Of a stretch of DNA of 64,000 nt, positions 34,901-46,249 are shown one piece after another; the stretch's first letter is position 1, and the number at the start of each line of letters is the position of its first letter. The notes under the pieces were generated by a model. The model saw only the letters and a list, made by a program, of their open reading frames with translations, was not told where the DNA came from and did not search any database. A program made the translations under genes and the position numbers. The stretch is from Corythucha ciliata (taxonomy: Eukaryota > Arthropoda > Insecta > Hemiptera > Tingidae): positions 30,298,198-30,362,197 of the forward strand of contig CM075937.1 in NCBI GenBank assembly GCA_038030265.1, given 5' to 3'.

Positions 34901-37900
34901 AAAAATATAGGGCCTGATTTTATGTGAACGGATCGTGTTTTCATGAGTTTTGGTAACCAAGCTATCACGACGGCATGGTTTTGGAAAATGTGTTACTTCC
35001 TCATTGCTCAGCACGTGATGAGGTTTTGTTTTCAACACATGTAAAATAAGAGGGAAGGATTAATCGCATTACAACGGACCCAATATCCCAGCAAAACTGG
35101 CGTTTTTCTAAAAACAGATGATTTCATCGATCACAGATAAAACCACAAAATTGCTGCACCAAAAAAGCTTAATCCCCAACGGGAGTCATGAGCAAGACCA
35201 CTGGGAATAAAACGGGGAAGGCTGAGGGAAAATTCCCAACCTACTAGCGCTCCCTAAAATTGACAACTCGTGAGTCGAAAAACATATTCAAGTACTTACA
35301 ATGGTAGTTTGCAGGATTGTGAGTTTCTATAATTAAAAACAATTCGTCTCTATGACGGAGGGCATCGGTTTGACGGGCTAACTTGACGGTTATAGAGCCT
35401 TAACTTGAAGTTTACTGCAGAAATTACCACTTTCCGGAGAAAAATTGTCAATTGTTATGCCGAAAATCCGGAATGGAATGGCATTCAGTTTTTTTTTTTA
35501 CGTCTAACGACCTTGCACATTCGGTTTATGGAAATGAATTGACGATTTCCGGTGTCCAGTTCTGAATCGCGTTTTGGAGGGCTTAATAACCCGTGTTGAT
35601 ACAAAAAAATAAAGTCAGGGGCGTAGCCAGCCTTTCATCTTGAGGTGTGTAGAAGATGTCAGATGCACCATTGCCTATTGCTGGCCCATGTTCACGGAGA
35701 CCCCGTCTAGACAACTAGCCTGAAGTCTGCCTGGCGCAGGGGGCTAGACAAAGTTGTGTTTCTAGCGAGTGAAATCATCTCTTTGAAGTCGAACTTATGA
35801 ACTTGGATTTTTACAGAGCCAAAACTGAAAAATGAATTAGTTTTTCAGTGAACCAAATCTGTGAAACGGATCATTTCAAAGAGGAAACCCCATGAAATTG
35901 CGAGATTATTTCAACACAAATCTGGATATTTTACTCCAAAACGGACGATTTTACACCAAAACTATCGTTTTCCTCTATAACTTACGTTTGCCCCAAAGCG
36001 GGCAATTTTACGGCAAACCACAAGACTGGCTCAAAAACTTACAATTCTACCACAAAACTGACGATGTTATCCCAGAAGTGACGATTTTACTCTGAGGCAG
36101 ATGATTTCACGCCCGAGCACACCACCAAAACACCAAAACTGGTACACCAAAACGGAAGATTTCAGTACAAAACTGGCGATTTTACCATAAAACTGAAGTT
36201 TTCCCTATTGGTAACTCAAACGAATTATAGAGAGCGGTACGATCGTTTCAAAATGTCGTCTGAAAGGCATGTAAACCGTTGATGAGGCAATAGTTTGGCA
36301 TGGTAATTTAGCTCAGTTCTCAATTTATGTGATTAATTTATAGATTAAACGACTGTTGGCGGGCGAGGGAGTGGACTACAATTATTCGCGCTTAGAGGGA
36401 GCCCCCAAAAACCCACTTCGTGTGTTATGTCCCTCAATGTCCAAATAACGAGCGGACCTCCAATGTTTCTTTTTATTGTTTACCTCCTGAAAAAATTATG
36501 GCAAAACCAGGGAAAATAAAACTGAGGATCGGGAAAGAAGTGTCGAAATTCTTGCGGGTTTCCTCCAAACCTTTCCAACTTGCTTAATTAGAAGTAAATC
36601 AATGTTTCTTTGAAATAAAGAAATAAGAAACGTGTTTCCCTATCTTCAGAAGAGTAAATTATTCTAAGAAGCCTTGGCTAGAAAAGGGGACAGTTCTTGC
36701 TTCCAAGGGCGTAGCCTGCGTAGGTAAACAAATTATATGCGTTGCTCGCTGAAATTCGAAGTCGACGACTTTTGAATCATTCTGTGGTTGAGGCCTGATA
36801 AGTATTGACTGGTTTTTAGCGCAATCCCATGGCTTCGGTTAATTCGACGTTCTCCTCATAAAAGTTCATTTCCTTCTGGGTACACCTGTGCAGGAGAAAG
36901 AAAAAATAATTCTCCAGCTCCATGAACAAGGAATTCGGTGAGTTCAGGTGCATTTAACAAATGTCTTCCACTTTCTCTCTTCCTAGGGGGCTCCTGGTTC
37001 CGGCAGATCTTTGGGGCAAACCTTGGACAGAAAAACAATAACTCTGTTTGGAAGTAACAATTCAAACAAAATTTGAGGTTTTTTTAAGTATCCATGGAAG
37101 AGCGGTCAAGTACCGTAGTCAGCCTTTTAAAAACGATAGCCGGATCGGCGTAATAGATCTTTAAAATTGGTCAACACCCCTACAAAGTTGAATTTAAACG
37201 TGTGAAATCCATAAGACGGCCTCCTTTTAGGGAGCCAACCGCGCAAAATAGTGATTCCTGACGAGCATGATTCGTGAAATTTGGGTTTTGGCAAAGCCAA
37301 TATCCGGAAGATTGTTTTTTTTTCTAGGGAGCGAAATTATTAGTCCTTCAATTAGCCAAAACCTTGGTGAAATTAAATTCAGTAAGTGTCAAATACTCGA
37401 GATTTCAACTGTGAAACAGCCCAAATCCAAGAATTTCATTTTTGACGGTCACAACCCAAACCAATTAGATTGGATTATTTCATGAGCCAGTCCCGCAAAA
37501 TTGGCTTTTAGGGAGTCAATCCTTCGTAATTGGCCTTTTGAGTGGGTAAAAACCGTGAAATTTGGGTATGTAAGAGTCAAATAGTCCGCAAAATTTGGGC
37601 TTTGCAATGGTAAAATCCGTTAATTTTTTCAAGGAACGAGATCCGATAAATTTCTCTTTACAAATGAGCTAACACCCTGAAATTTTTTCTTTCAAAAGGG
37701 TGAAATCCGTGAAGTTGGCCTTTTCAGAGAAATAGTGTGGGAAAAATAATCTGTTTCGACCCCCCACTTACGGAAATTTAAGTTTAAGAAATGTGTATGA
37801 ATACGGGCCCTATTCAGGAGAATCAAAAGTATAGAAACAATCATGTTTGCACTTCCCTGACAGGGCCTATCACTGGATCATGTCTTACGTGCTCCATATT

Positions 37901-40900
37901 CCTAAAACTGGTTCGCACAACTGTAATGTAAATGTATCTATGTACAATAGAGTTGAAATATAAACTTCCTGAAGTGCCTAGGTGCACGTACATTTTTTAT
38001 GTCACTTGTCACTATCATTACAACGACAATTTCAAAGAAATTTTTTTGTATTCGAAAATGAGGTTGGCTTTCCAAGATAAACGTTGGAAGGCATTGTGCG
38101 AAAAATTCAAGGGAATATTCATCTTCTCCAACAACGTCACACTCAACATGTTTCGTTTTGAGAACAACAGATCCCTCAATCAATGGTCGCTGGAAATCGC
38201 CAATGCGGCGGATAATCTCAGGTAGATTAACAATATCCAAGTCCATCTGAAATAAATCATTTCGTGTAGTGGATAATAGAGTATGGAAACGAGTAATACT
38301 CGGTAAGTCGCCCTTATTCTGGAAGGACTATAGAAATGGCTGTTGGAGTAGTTAACAAAATTAAGAAATAATTGGTTTTAACAATTATGAACGGTCATAC
38401 GTTTATTCAGTGAGTATTACTTACATTAATTACAAAAATAAAAAATCATCTTACCATATTATCGCGCAGAGTATGCCCTTTTAAGCCAAACAATCACGAC
38501 ATTCTGAATGATTTATCATGTCTTATATGCTTCCTGGAGCTTTTCACTGATAACACCAGATGTCAGCCACTCCGTTTTGTGTCCCCAATAAACTGACGAT
38601 TTTACGCCAAAACGGAAGTTCCATCGCAAAACTGGCGATTATACCCAAAAACTTTGGACTTTACCCTAGAACTGCCTTGTTTACCCCCAAAAATACGATT
38701 TTAACACAAAACCTGGCCTTCTATTAAAAAAAAGATGGTTTTACTTTTGCTTTTAAAAACTGACGATTTTTAGTCGAAAACTGGATATTTTACGCGGTTT
38801 TTTGGATTTTTAAAAAAAGGGAAATCCGAGAAATAGGTTTTTTAGTGAGTCAGTCCTGCGAAAATAGTTTTGGGTACATCTCAAACGTTCTCAGTTGAGA
38901 TCCAACGTTGATTTCATGGTTTTTCATTTTGGTTCAGAAAACGGAAACTGACTACACCGCATCAAACGGACATTTTCCTTCATGGGAACTCAATACGGTC
39001 TGGTAACTGTAAAATGACGCCCCCATCACCAGAAACAGGCTGTACAGCCTGGAAGAGGTCCAAAACTGGTGTGTAATACCGAAACTTCGAATGTTTCGAT
39101 AATAAGTTGATTACCAAGACTCAATGGACAGCCGACTGACAATCTGAGGGATTTTTTTTGTCCAATTTATTCCAAGTTTTAGGGCAGTATTCAGAAACGC
39201 AGCTTTACGAAGCCTTATGGCCTTAGCTAAAGGAGTTGAAAAATGCGGTGGTTTATAAAAATGTGTCATCTGTTTTGAAGCGCTAAACGGAGGCGTAAAG
39301 ATTAAGGTTGGTTGCTTAATACGGGCGTCAGTCTGTAGGGAATGGGGAGTTTTTGTGTCAAAGTCGGGATTTAGGAGTAAACAGTAATTTTCCACTGTTT
39401 CTAGGATAAAATCTGATTTTTGTCCGAAAAGTAGGTAACATTTCAGGCCAAATAGGGCCCGGTCGGCGGGGTGACATGGACAATTGACACTTGTATTGTC
39501 GTGTATCAAAATGTCTCGAACAAAAGTACACGGTTTCAATGAGTCGTAGCAGAATTCTTAAATAGTCCCGACCCACACCTATGGCTGCCCCCTGTAGCGG
39601 GGGGGGGGGGCGCTATTATACCAAACTTCATTGCCATCCGCCAGCTAGCTAGTGGTACAGCGAGAGGTAATATGGAGAACAACGCCAACGTGCAGCTAAA
39701 ATTGAGAGAAATCGCTAATAATTAGCGGACAAATTAATAGCGTTTTCCATTTGCATAAAATTCCGCTCTGAAGCCGAGCATTTCCACCCGTCTTCTCTGA
39801 ATTATATCATATGGCAACGGAGAAGACAGGTGGAAATGCTTGGCTCTAGAGCGGAATTTTGTGCAAATGTAAAACGCCATAAGAGGAAGAGCTAATTCGC
39901 GGATAAAGTGTACAAGAAAATCACTAAATCCAACGGGGCTTTACGTCCAACTACCATAAGGTGTCGCGGACGAGGGCGAGAGCACACACTTTACTTTTTT
40001 ACACGTGATTTATCATTTTTACTCAAATAATCCAGCCTGTAGTGGGAATCGAACCCAACATGACATGAGAGTCCACGCCCTACCGACCTCGGCCACTCTG
40101 CTGGGCTGCACGAAAATCACTAATACACGACTAAAAAAGATAAAAAAGCCAATTCGAGGCTAAAATTGAGAAAAACATTAATTAATGGCTAAAATCAAGG
40201 AAGACCGGTCATGCAGAGACGATGTTGTTTCTGCATGGGGAGTTTTTGAATATCAGAAAATCGAGATTTAGGGGTAAACTGTAAGTTTCCACTAGATGTT
40301 TCATGGATTTTTTTTTTTTTTTTTTTTTTGGTCCGAAAAGTAACATATTCCAGGAACGACTTGACAGATTCACCTGCTAGGAAGTGTGCGGACACACAGA
40401 AATTCTGACTCACAGACACGAAACTGAAGTTACTCAGAAGGCTCTAGAACCCAAAAAGGGAGTGAAATGCCTCTCGCGTGATTTCATTTTAGATCAAAAA
40501 TACATTTTTGGGTTTTATTTGTTTTCTAATTTCTCAAGTAAATATTGTTTTTACTTTCAGAAAATAAATTCGCCGTGGGATGCGGAGCTCGTCTCATTTC
40601 CGTCTGTTATTTCGACTCCACGAACGATTGGTGGGTATCTAAGCACATCAAGAAACCCATCAAATCCACAGTCACCTGCCTCGATTGGCATCCCAACAAT
40701 TGGATACTTGCTGCCGGATCCGCGGATTTCAAAGTTCGCGTCTACTCGGCCCTCGTTAAAGATGTGGAGAACTACGGCTCGTCTCCGCAGTCCAATTGGC
40801 CCGACAAGGCCAAATCAATCGGTGGTCCCGTTTTAGCTGAGTTTTGCAACTCGACCCTTGGAGGTAAGAGCGTTCGTTTTTCATCCATTTTGAATTGTCT

Positions 40901-43342
40901 TTCATCGCAGTGTATCATTGGAACAGGAGGGTGGATAAGATGCGTTGCCTTCTCTGACGACGGTAATCGTCTCTGTTGGGTATCTCAAGATTCTTCGATT
41001 TGCATCGTTGATATCACAAAAGGCACCCACATTCACAAAGTTCGGACCGAGCATCTGCCATTTTTAAACTGTTTATGGGTGTCTCCCACCGCGATTGTTG
41101 TCTCAGTAAGTGGCTAACACTAAAAAAAAAAAAAAAAAAAAAAAGAATCAAATTTCATTCGTAAATAACATTTTAGGGTTACTCTTGTTGTCCTATGTTG
41201 TATAATTTGGATGAAAACGGCTCTCTACAATTCGGGTGTAAACTAGATATTTCGCAAAAGAAAGAAACAGGAGGACTGAGGTTGAGTCGCTCATGTTAAT
41301 TAATTTTTAAAGAAATTCGCTAGTTTTTTTTTTATTTTATTTTCCAACAGTGCCATGAAAAAATTCCAAAGTCTTGACAGACAGGCTCGCATCGAGGCTA
41401 CTGACACTGAATTGGAGACGATTCACCAAAACGCGATCACTTGTTTACGGATTTACGAAGGTAAATTTGGGGCCGCTAAAAAAGTGTCGACAAGCGGAGC
41501 CGATGGTCAGGTTGTCATCTGGAATTTACAAGTAAGACTACAAAGCTATACCTATTTTATTACTCGTTTTGTCCCTACATCTCTTCAAACGATAGATTGA
41601 TAACGTGAAAAATACAAATTTATTTATTTTTTTAGGAACTTATCGAAATAATTAAACAAAAAAAGTTGGAAGAGGAGTCTCGTTTGCTCATGGAAGAGAC
41701 TGTAGTTGGTAGCGACATTGAACTATGAAAAAAAAATGGAGAAATGAGAATATGGGTACTCTTGCAATTAACCCATAGAGTTATTAGTGCTGTTTGTGGT
41801 GAACCCCGTTTTTGAAACTCACTACATTGCTTGGTTGAACACTGCTTCTAATTCGTGCAGAATTCGTCGTAGGTCCGTAGCAGGAAGTAGGGCATGTGTA
41901 CAGTAAAATATTGGAGAAGTTATCGAATTTCGAAAACACCTAGTTAGAAACTTAATATGATGGCCTGAAAACTGCACATTTTACGCCTGAGAGAATGACC
42001 ATGCAGTCGTGAAACCAATCAATCAATTTAGGCCCTTCTTGTGGTTTTTCACTCTAAACATTTATCAAAGTATACTCCTACTGTTGGGCCTTATAACTTG
42101 CAATTAATCGTCCAGAAGATGTAGAAGAAATAAGTGGCAGATTAAGTTGGAACTTCTTGACGAGTTGAGTGAAGCTGTCAGCGTAGCCCAGTTTTAGATT
42201 CCTCCCTGTAGCCACCAAAATTGACTATCCTTGAAATGACAATACATGGTCATCTCCTTACTACACGGCGTGGAATCATCTTCGACACAGAAAACGTTTG
42301 CCTCAGAAACTGACCACTCGGCCAGAAAACCGTCAATTTGTTGGAAGAAACTTCATTCAAGGTATAACTTTCACAATCTGGGTGATTTGAGTACCTACCT
42401 GGCCAATAGAGAAACTCCTCGGGTCAGTAGCTTTTTCCAAAGTTTCCCATGTTTCCATCGGCCGGTCGAGTTCAAATTCTACGACGGGGCAAATTGACTC
42501 ACGCGTAAATCGTATACCAATTTTTAGCACCTCGGGTGAACGTTTTTCTCTCTCTAATGAAGAGGGTACGCCGCGCCCTAGCCTGCCTGCGGACCTAAAT
42601 CATTTTAGAAAAACAGTAAACTCAGCATAATAGCTGATGTCATTCCTCGCTCTCCATCACATCTATTTGATAACATTTGATACATTTTCACCTGCTCATG
42701 TAGAACAGATTCAGTGTTAAAACAATCTTGGCAATGAGGAAGTTTCATGGGTCAGAACTTATTCATAAATCTATTTTTTAAGGTTTATCCGTTTTAAGGT
42801 GATCCGTTCGTAAAATAACCCAACAGTTAATAAATACGCGATTTTTGAAGTTTTAGGTCATTTCAAACTCGCCAGCTAGCATGTTTGTGTCATATGCGCC
42901 TTCCGAAAAAAATTCAACTGTAATCTAGCTGTCGGAGAGCGGTCTGTTGTGATTCTTTGCCTTATTTTCTACTAGGGCCTATTTTTTTTGCCTATTTTCT
43001 AATAATGGAGGATAAACATATGAGCTATTTAGAGGCATGAAAAGGACAGAGATACATGGGATATTACGTTGCGGAAAATGTTAGTTTTGGCGGGGACAAT
43101 AAAAAATATTTCTGAAGGGTTTAAAATTTGTATTTATTTATTTACGTGGAAGGATTGATATGCCTCGTCGAAAAAATGTTTTTTGGAAAATGTGAAACTT
43201 CCTCATTTTATTTAATTGGTTGTTCTCTTAACTTGCGTCCAAACTGTATTTCTATTCGATAGATCGTAAGAATATGATTAATTTTATTATTTTCATTTTT
43301 CAGCCTTTGGAAAAAATGATGGGCGGACTAAGGATCAAGTGA
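31979..43342 (+). CDS. Arpc1: ARPC1, Arp2/3 complex subunit 1 (WD-repeat)
   Basis: ARPC1 is the beta-propeller p40 subunit of the Arp2/3 complex, which nucleates branched actin. Exons: 31,979-32,045; 32,109-32,275; 32,336-32,444; 40,561-40,863; 40,927-41,105; 41,177-41,280; 41,351-41,531; 43,304-43,342. Phases agree throughout and total 382 codons (human 370). Family landmarks in order: [156 protein letters not shown] and the C-terminus GGLRIK. Intron 3 is 8.1 kb and made almost entirely of repeats. A second possible last exon lies at 41,636-41,728. The two smallest introns are open in frame. Confidence 0.97.
32445..33489. other. Start of ARPC1 intron 3, repeat debris
   Basis: There are two copies of a GGGCGTAG(T/C)(T/C)AGCCCTTGA motif (about 32,511 and 33,212) and a third partial copy near 35,625, each opening a short similar stretch. 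Scattered units of the CTGAAACTG family begin at about 32,600. There is no gene. Confidence 0.5.
33490..34511 (+). repeat. Degenerate tandem array, CCAAAACTGACGATTTTAC family
   Basis: There are about 40 diverged units of about 20-25 bp with core AAAACTGACGATTTTAC, all on the plus strand. Isolated units continue at about 35,085-35,180 after an inserted MITE. The array lies inside ARPC1 intron 3. Confidence 0.8.
34512..35004. repeat. MITE with ATGAGGAAGTAACA termini, copy 1
   Basis: The left end ATGAGGAAGTAACA and right end TGTTACTTCCTCAT are perfect inverted repeats. The internal sequence matches copy 2 (53,536-54,026) along its whole length at high identity. It has no coding capacity and is inserted in the 20-bp repeat array. 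Confidence 0.9.
35005..35879. other. ARPC1 intron 3, unassigned
   Basis: There are a few repeat units, an imperfect GGGGCGTAGCCAGCC motif at about 35,622 and otherwise no recognisable feature. Confidence 0.4.
35880..36220 (+). repeat. Second block of the CCAAAACTGACGATTTTAC family
   Basis: About 15 units are in the same orientation as the 33.5-34.5 kb block, for example AAAACGGACGATTTTACACC at 35,938. Confidence 0.75.
36221..37099. other. ARPC1 intron 3, unassigned
   Basis: No gene, RNA or clear mobile element is recognisable. The short open frames here have no splice context. Confidence 0.4.
37100..37760 (+). repeat. Degenerate tandem array, GTGAAATTTGGGCTTTT family
   Basis: About 15 diverged units of about 30-45 bp follow the pattern (C/G)TGAAATTTGG then TTTT, then GAGTCAA and ATCCG, all on the plus strand inside ARPC1 intron 3. 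This is a third unrelated repeat unit. Confidence 0.65.
37938..38246 (-). pseudogene. Fragment of a transposon-associated ORF
   Basis: A minus-strand frame reads [20 protein letters not shown], then [15 protein letters not shown] and PHFRIQ. From memory this resembles a short domain common in arthropod transposon-linked proteins (pattern DFxRPLxEG, then a GH/KHVxxCG stretch, then CLQxS and PHEI). I cannot name the family precisely. It is isolated within an ARPC1 intron on the opposite strand. Confidence 0.35.
38580..38800 (+). repeat. Third block of the CCAAAACTGACGATTTTAC family
   Basis: About nine units start at AAACTGACGATTTTACGCC at 38,589, in the same orientation as the earlier blocks. 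Confidence 0.7.
39738..39885. repeat. Foldback MITE
   Basis: AAAATTCCGCTCTGAAGCC near 39,758 pairs with GGCTCTAGAGCGGAATTTT near 39,842, and GCATTTCCACCCGTCTTCTC pairs with GAGAAGACAGGTGGAAATGC. The element is about 150 bp. Confidence 0.85.
40030..40110 (-). repeat. tRNA-like sequence (SINE head or tRNA pseudogene)
   Basis: On the minus strand a perfect B box GGTTCGATTCC (40,045-40,055) and an A box TGGCCGAGGTCGG (40,083-40,095) sit at tRNA spacing. The acceptor-stem halves pair poorly and the anticodon loop (CTCTCAT) is only approximate. This is therefore best read as a pol III promoter of tRNA origin, not a functional tRNA. Confidence 0.6.
41636..41728 (+). other. Candidate alternative last exon of ARPC1
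   Basis: After TTTATTTTTTTAG an open frame begins in the right phase for ARPC1 exon 7 and adds 30 highly charged residues ([10 protein letters not shown], then [20 protein letters not shown]) before a TGA. This tail does not resemble the conserved GGLRIK end encoded at 43,304. It may be a tissue-specific isoform, or a chance frame. Confidence 0.5.
41729..42733. other. ARPC1 last intron or alternative 3' UTR
   Basis: A few isolated CTGAAAACTG repeat units occur at 41,960-42,340. No additional exon or RNA gene is recognisable. Confidence 0.4.
42734..43206. repeat. MITE with ATGAGGAAGTTTCA termini, diverged copy 3
   Basis: The inverted ends ATGAGGAAGTTTCA and TGAAACTTCCTCAT define a 473-bp element. 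Its length and end sequence match the family of 34,512 and 53,536, but its interior is diverged. It lies about 100 bp before the last ARPC1 exon. Confidence 0.8.
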
Positions 43343-43374
43343 GACTGCCAAACCACTTCTTCGCAATAAAGAGG

Positions 43375-43380
43375 TTTATT
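43375..43380 (+). terminator. Poly(A) signal of ARPC1
   Basis: AATAAA lies 33 bp after the ARPC1 stop codon, so the canonical 3' UTR would be very short. An AATAAA on the minus strand lies within about 15 bp, suggesting tail-to-tail transcripts. Confidence 0.6.
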
Positions 43381-43429
43381 TACGTTTTATTGATAACAAA
43401 ACAAAAACAAAATAACTACAGTTACAATT

Positions 43430-43585
43430 TTATTTATTGTTATGTTTTCTTACTATTTCTCTTGCAATATTATCAGGTAAATTTGATTTTTTAAGGCACT
43501 GTAAACCAAATATTTTCTTCATAACAACGTAGAGGTAAACCCTTTCATTAGCCCTTTTCACGTCCTCGTACTCAGGGTGTTTTCG
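43430..43585 (-). other. Possible 3'-terminal exon of a convergent gene
   Basis: A minus-strand frame ends in TAA at 43,430. It reads RKHPEYEDVKRANERVYLYV, then VMKKIFGLQCLKKSNLPDN and IAREIVRKHNNK, and has a minus-strand AATAAA just beyond. The composition is protein-like, but I do not recognise the family, and an in-frame stop precedes it at about 43,588. It could be the end of a decayed element. Confidence 0.35.
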
Positions 43586-43659
43586 TCATACCGCTATCTA
43601 CTTTGTTCTGCCAACTTTCTTGGTCTTATTAATTTTTTTGTGGTTCCTTGCTTAAGAAA

Positions 43660-44040
43660 ACCCAAGATCTCCAAGAGGGCCCACGACACAATTGACGGGC
43701 AGATTACTGCGAGAACCGAGCCTGCCCAGTAGGCTGAAAGTATGAGGACGAGCAGGAGGGACTGGACGACATTGTCCGGCGTGTTAACATTTTACCTTCG
43801 TGGCTGTTGTCGGACCTCGAGCCGAGTCCTCCCTGAGGGGCTTAGCCAGAGGGGGCAGTTTCCCTTCCCTAGGCACGAAAGCGAAGCCGTACTGGGGCAG
43901 CTACCCACCGCTAGATACCACGGAAAAGTACAAAGCCTTCAGGGTGAAATAATAATGTCCACCTTCACTCTTGCCCCTAGAAAGTATCCGCCCCAGAACA
44001 TTAGCTCCGACAAGTTCTTGCAGCCGCTACAGTTTTCTTA
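43660..44040. other. GC-rich island of unknown origin
   Basis: GC content is well above the surrounding 35-40%. Both strands have protein-like open stretches. On the plus strand KAKPYWGSYPPLDTTEKYKA ends in FRVK and a stop at about 43,950. On the minus strand a hydrophobic SLLLVLILSAYWAGSVLAV stretch could be a membrane segment. No family is recognised. It could be a piece of a conserved gene or of a GC-rich retroelement. Confidence 0.4.
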
Positions 44041-44094
44041 GGGGTGGGTGGTGCGTGATCGAGGAGGTGATGAATATTTTAGCTTCGAGCTTGA

Positions 44095-45627
44095 CTGTAA
44101 GAACCGCGAATTGGTGTTTTCTCAATTTTAGCCAGAAATTAGGGATTTCACGCAGCGTCAGCCACGTAGGTATAATTAGCGGTTTTTTCTCAATTTCGGT
44201 AGCGAGTCCGGACATTTTAAAACATGTTTGCCACGTATTAGAGCTTTTATAATTTTACCCGCAAATAATTTCTTAATTTTAACCGCGAATTACAAGCTTG
44301 CGCTCTAATTTTGTCGCAAATTAGCGAAATTTTTCATGTTGATCCGATAATTGGCGTTTTTCACAATTTCAAGCTGAGAATGAGTGCTGTTTGTAAACTT
44401 TAGCCGGGAATTACGCATTTTATTTATATTTCTGCTGTGAATTTGCGCTTTATTATTGTTGGGAAAAATATAGTGAGTACTACCTATTCCAAGTTTGAGC
44501 CGCGAATTATTTCTTAATTTTGGCCGAGAATAAATTATCGCTTTTACTCATTTGAAGTGAATTCGTGGATTTTATATACTTGACTGATATACTTGACTAT
44601 ACTTGATCCATTTTTCTCCATTTTAGCTGCCAGTGAGCGCATTGTCTTAATTTAAGCCAGGAATTAGCGGCTTTCTCAGTTTTAGACATGTTCAGCAGGT
44701 TTTCCTGAACAGATCCGTGAATTGGTTTTTTGTTCTCAATTTTAGCCGCGAATTATTTCCTACAGATTTCCGTAAAGATCACTTTTACTCAATTTTTATC
44801 CCCGGGGAATCAGCGGCTTTTCTCAAATTGATCCGCAAATTTGGAGTTTTTATTTTAGCTGCGAATGAGCGCTTTTTGTCAACCTTAGCCGCAAATTGTC
44901 GCTTTTCCTCAATTTTAGACGCGAATTATTACTTTTCCTTCGTGGTGAGTTGAGCTCATTTAGCGATTTTTCATGATCATTTATCGCAAGCGAGGTAGGT
45001 AACGCTTTTTCTCAATTTTAGTCACGAAGTTCGCCTTGAGAAACCACGATTTGATTTTTTTTTTTTTTTTTTTTCAATATTGGCTGAGACTGCTGGCTAT
45101 TCATCGCTGATTTTTCTCAATTTTATTGCCACGAATTACTGATTTGTCTCAATTTTACTCGCGATTTAGCCATTTTCTCCCAATATATTGTGCCATGAAT
45201 TAATGTGTTTTTTTATTTTAGCAGTTTATTTGCGTTTTTCTACACTTTAACCGCTAGTTAGCATTTTTCCTAATTTACCCGCCAATCAGCGGGTTTTCTC
45301 GATTTTAGCCATGTCTCCATTCTAGTCATGAATCAGCGTTTTTCTCTGTTTTGGCCGTCGATTATCACGGCTTGGGAAAGATTTCCCATGCCGTGCATTA
45401 ATCTGTTTCTAAATTTTATACCCGCGAATTAGCTATTTATTTCAATTTGTGCCTTAAATTAGCTGTTGTCCTCAATTTTAGCCACAAAGTTACCTCTAGG
45501 AGCAGCAATTGGTGTTTTCTCAATTTTAGCCGTGTATTAGTGATTTTTTTCAATTTTATGTACGAATTGTAGCGTCTTAATTTTTTTTAGCCGTTGATTA
45601 GAACGATTCTCGCAGTTTAGCGGTTGA
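44095..45627 (+). repeat. Degenerate 30-bp repeat array, plus orientation
   Basis: About 50 units of the CTCAATTTTAGCCGCGAAT family lie on the plus strand, the longest block in the window. The spacing and sequence of units vary; no two neighbours are identical. Confidence 0.85.
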
Positions 45628-45634
45628 ATTGACG

Positions 45635-46249
45635 CAGTGGCGCACCGAAGGGTGCGTTTTGGGGGTTGACCCCCCCCCCCCCAAGAGCCTGGAAAAAATA
45701 CACAATGCCAAATTTAATTGAATCGCGGAAAAAATTACGCTGTAAACGGGCATAAAAACGCCCAGTTTTTGTTTGTAGAGCATAAAATTTAACAGAGCGC
45801 CCGCTTCCTTCAAGCCAAAACCTCCTCGTCTGGGTCAGTTTATAGCTTGTCTAGTCTAGAATCAATCTGAACCATTTCAAAAAACGCTTCAAATTTTACA
45901 CATAGGTTTAATATTCATGCACGTAGCCAGTTCCGGCTTGAAATTACATGAAAATCGACACCCCACCGCACTCCTATGATCTCAAAACCTTTGAAAACCC
46001 CCATTTTGGACCCGCTTTTGGCCAATGAAAACGCAGGGAGTTTTTCGAGCAAACTCATGGATTTTTTCGAGCAATCCAATGGCAAGGTATGGGACGGCGG
46101 CGGACACTCCAGAAGAAATCGTATCTTTTTTTTTTAGTAATAAATCAAGATTTTTGTCTTTTCGTGCAGTACGGCGCGCTCTGTCGATACAATGGACCCA
46201 GGTTTGTGTTTCGGAACCCCCCCAGGACCGACCCTTGTGTGCGCCACTG
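45635..46249. mobile_element. Non-autonomous DNA transposon with 7-bp target duplication
   Basis: The termini CAGTGGCGCAC and GTGCGCCACTG are inverted repeats. Both flanks read ATTGACG (45,628-45,634 and 46,250-46,256). The 615-bp element interrupts the 30-bp array cleanly. It has no transposase. The CAGTGG-type end is hAT-like, although hAT duplications are normally 8 bp. Confidence 0.85.

Larger units (their letters stand above)
39335..40345 (-). repeat. Direct duplication and minus-oriented repeat units
   Basis: About 100 bp at 39,335-39,435 (GGGGAGTTTTTG through TTTTTGTCCGAAAAGTA) recur at 40,236-40,345. Both contain inverted units of the AAACTG repeat family (GGGGTAAACTGTAAGTTTCC). Between them lie minus-oriented 30-bp units, a foldback element and a tRNA-like sequence. 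Confidence 0.6.

Noticed and set aside
39111..39539. 142-codon minus-strand open frame
   Set aside because: It overlaps a directly duplicated repeat segment and inverted AAACTG-family units; the composition is not protein-like.
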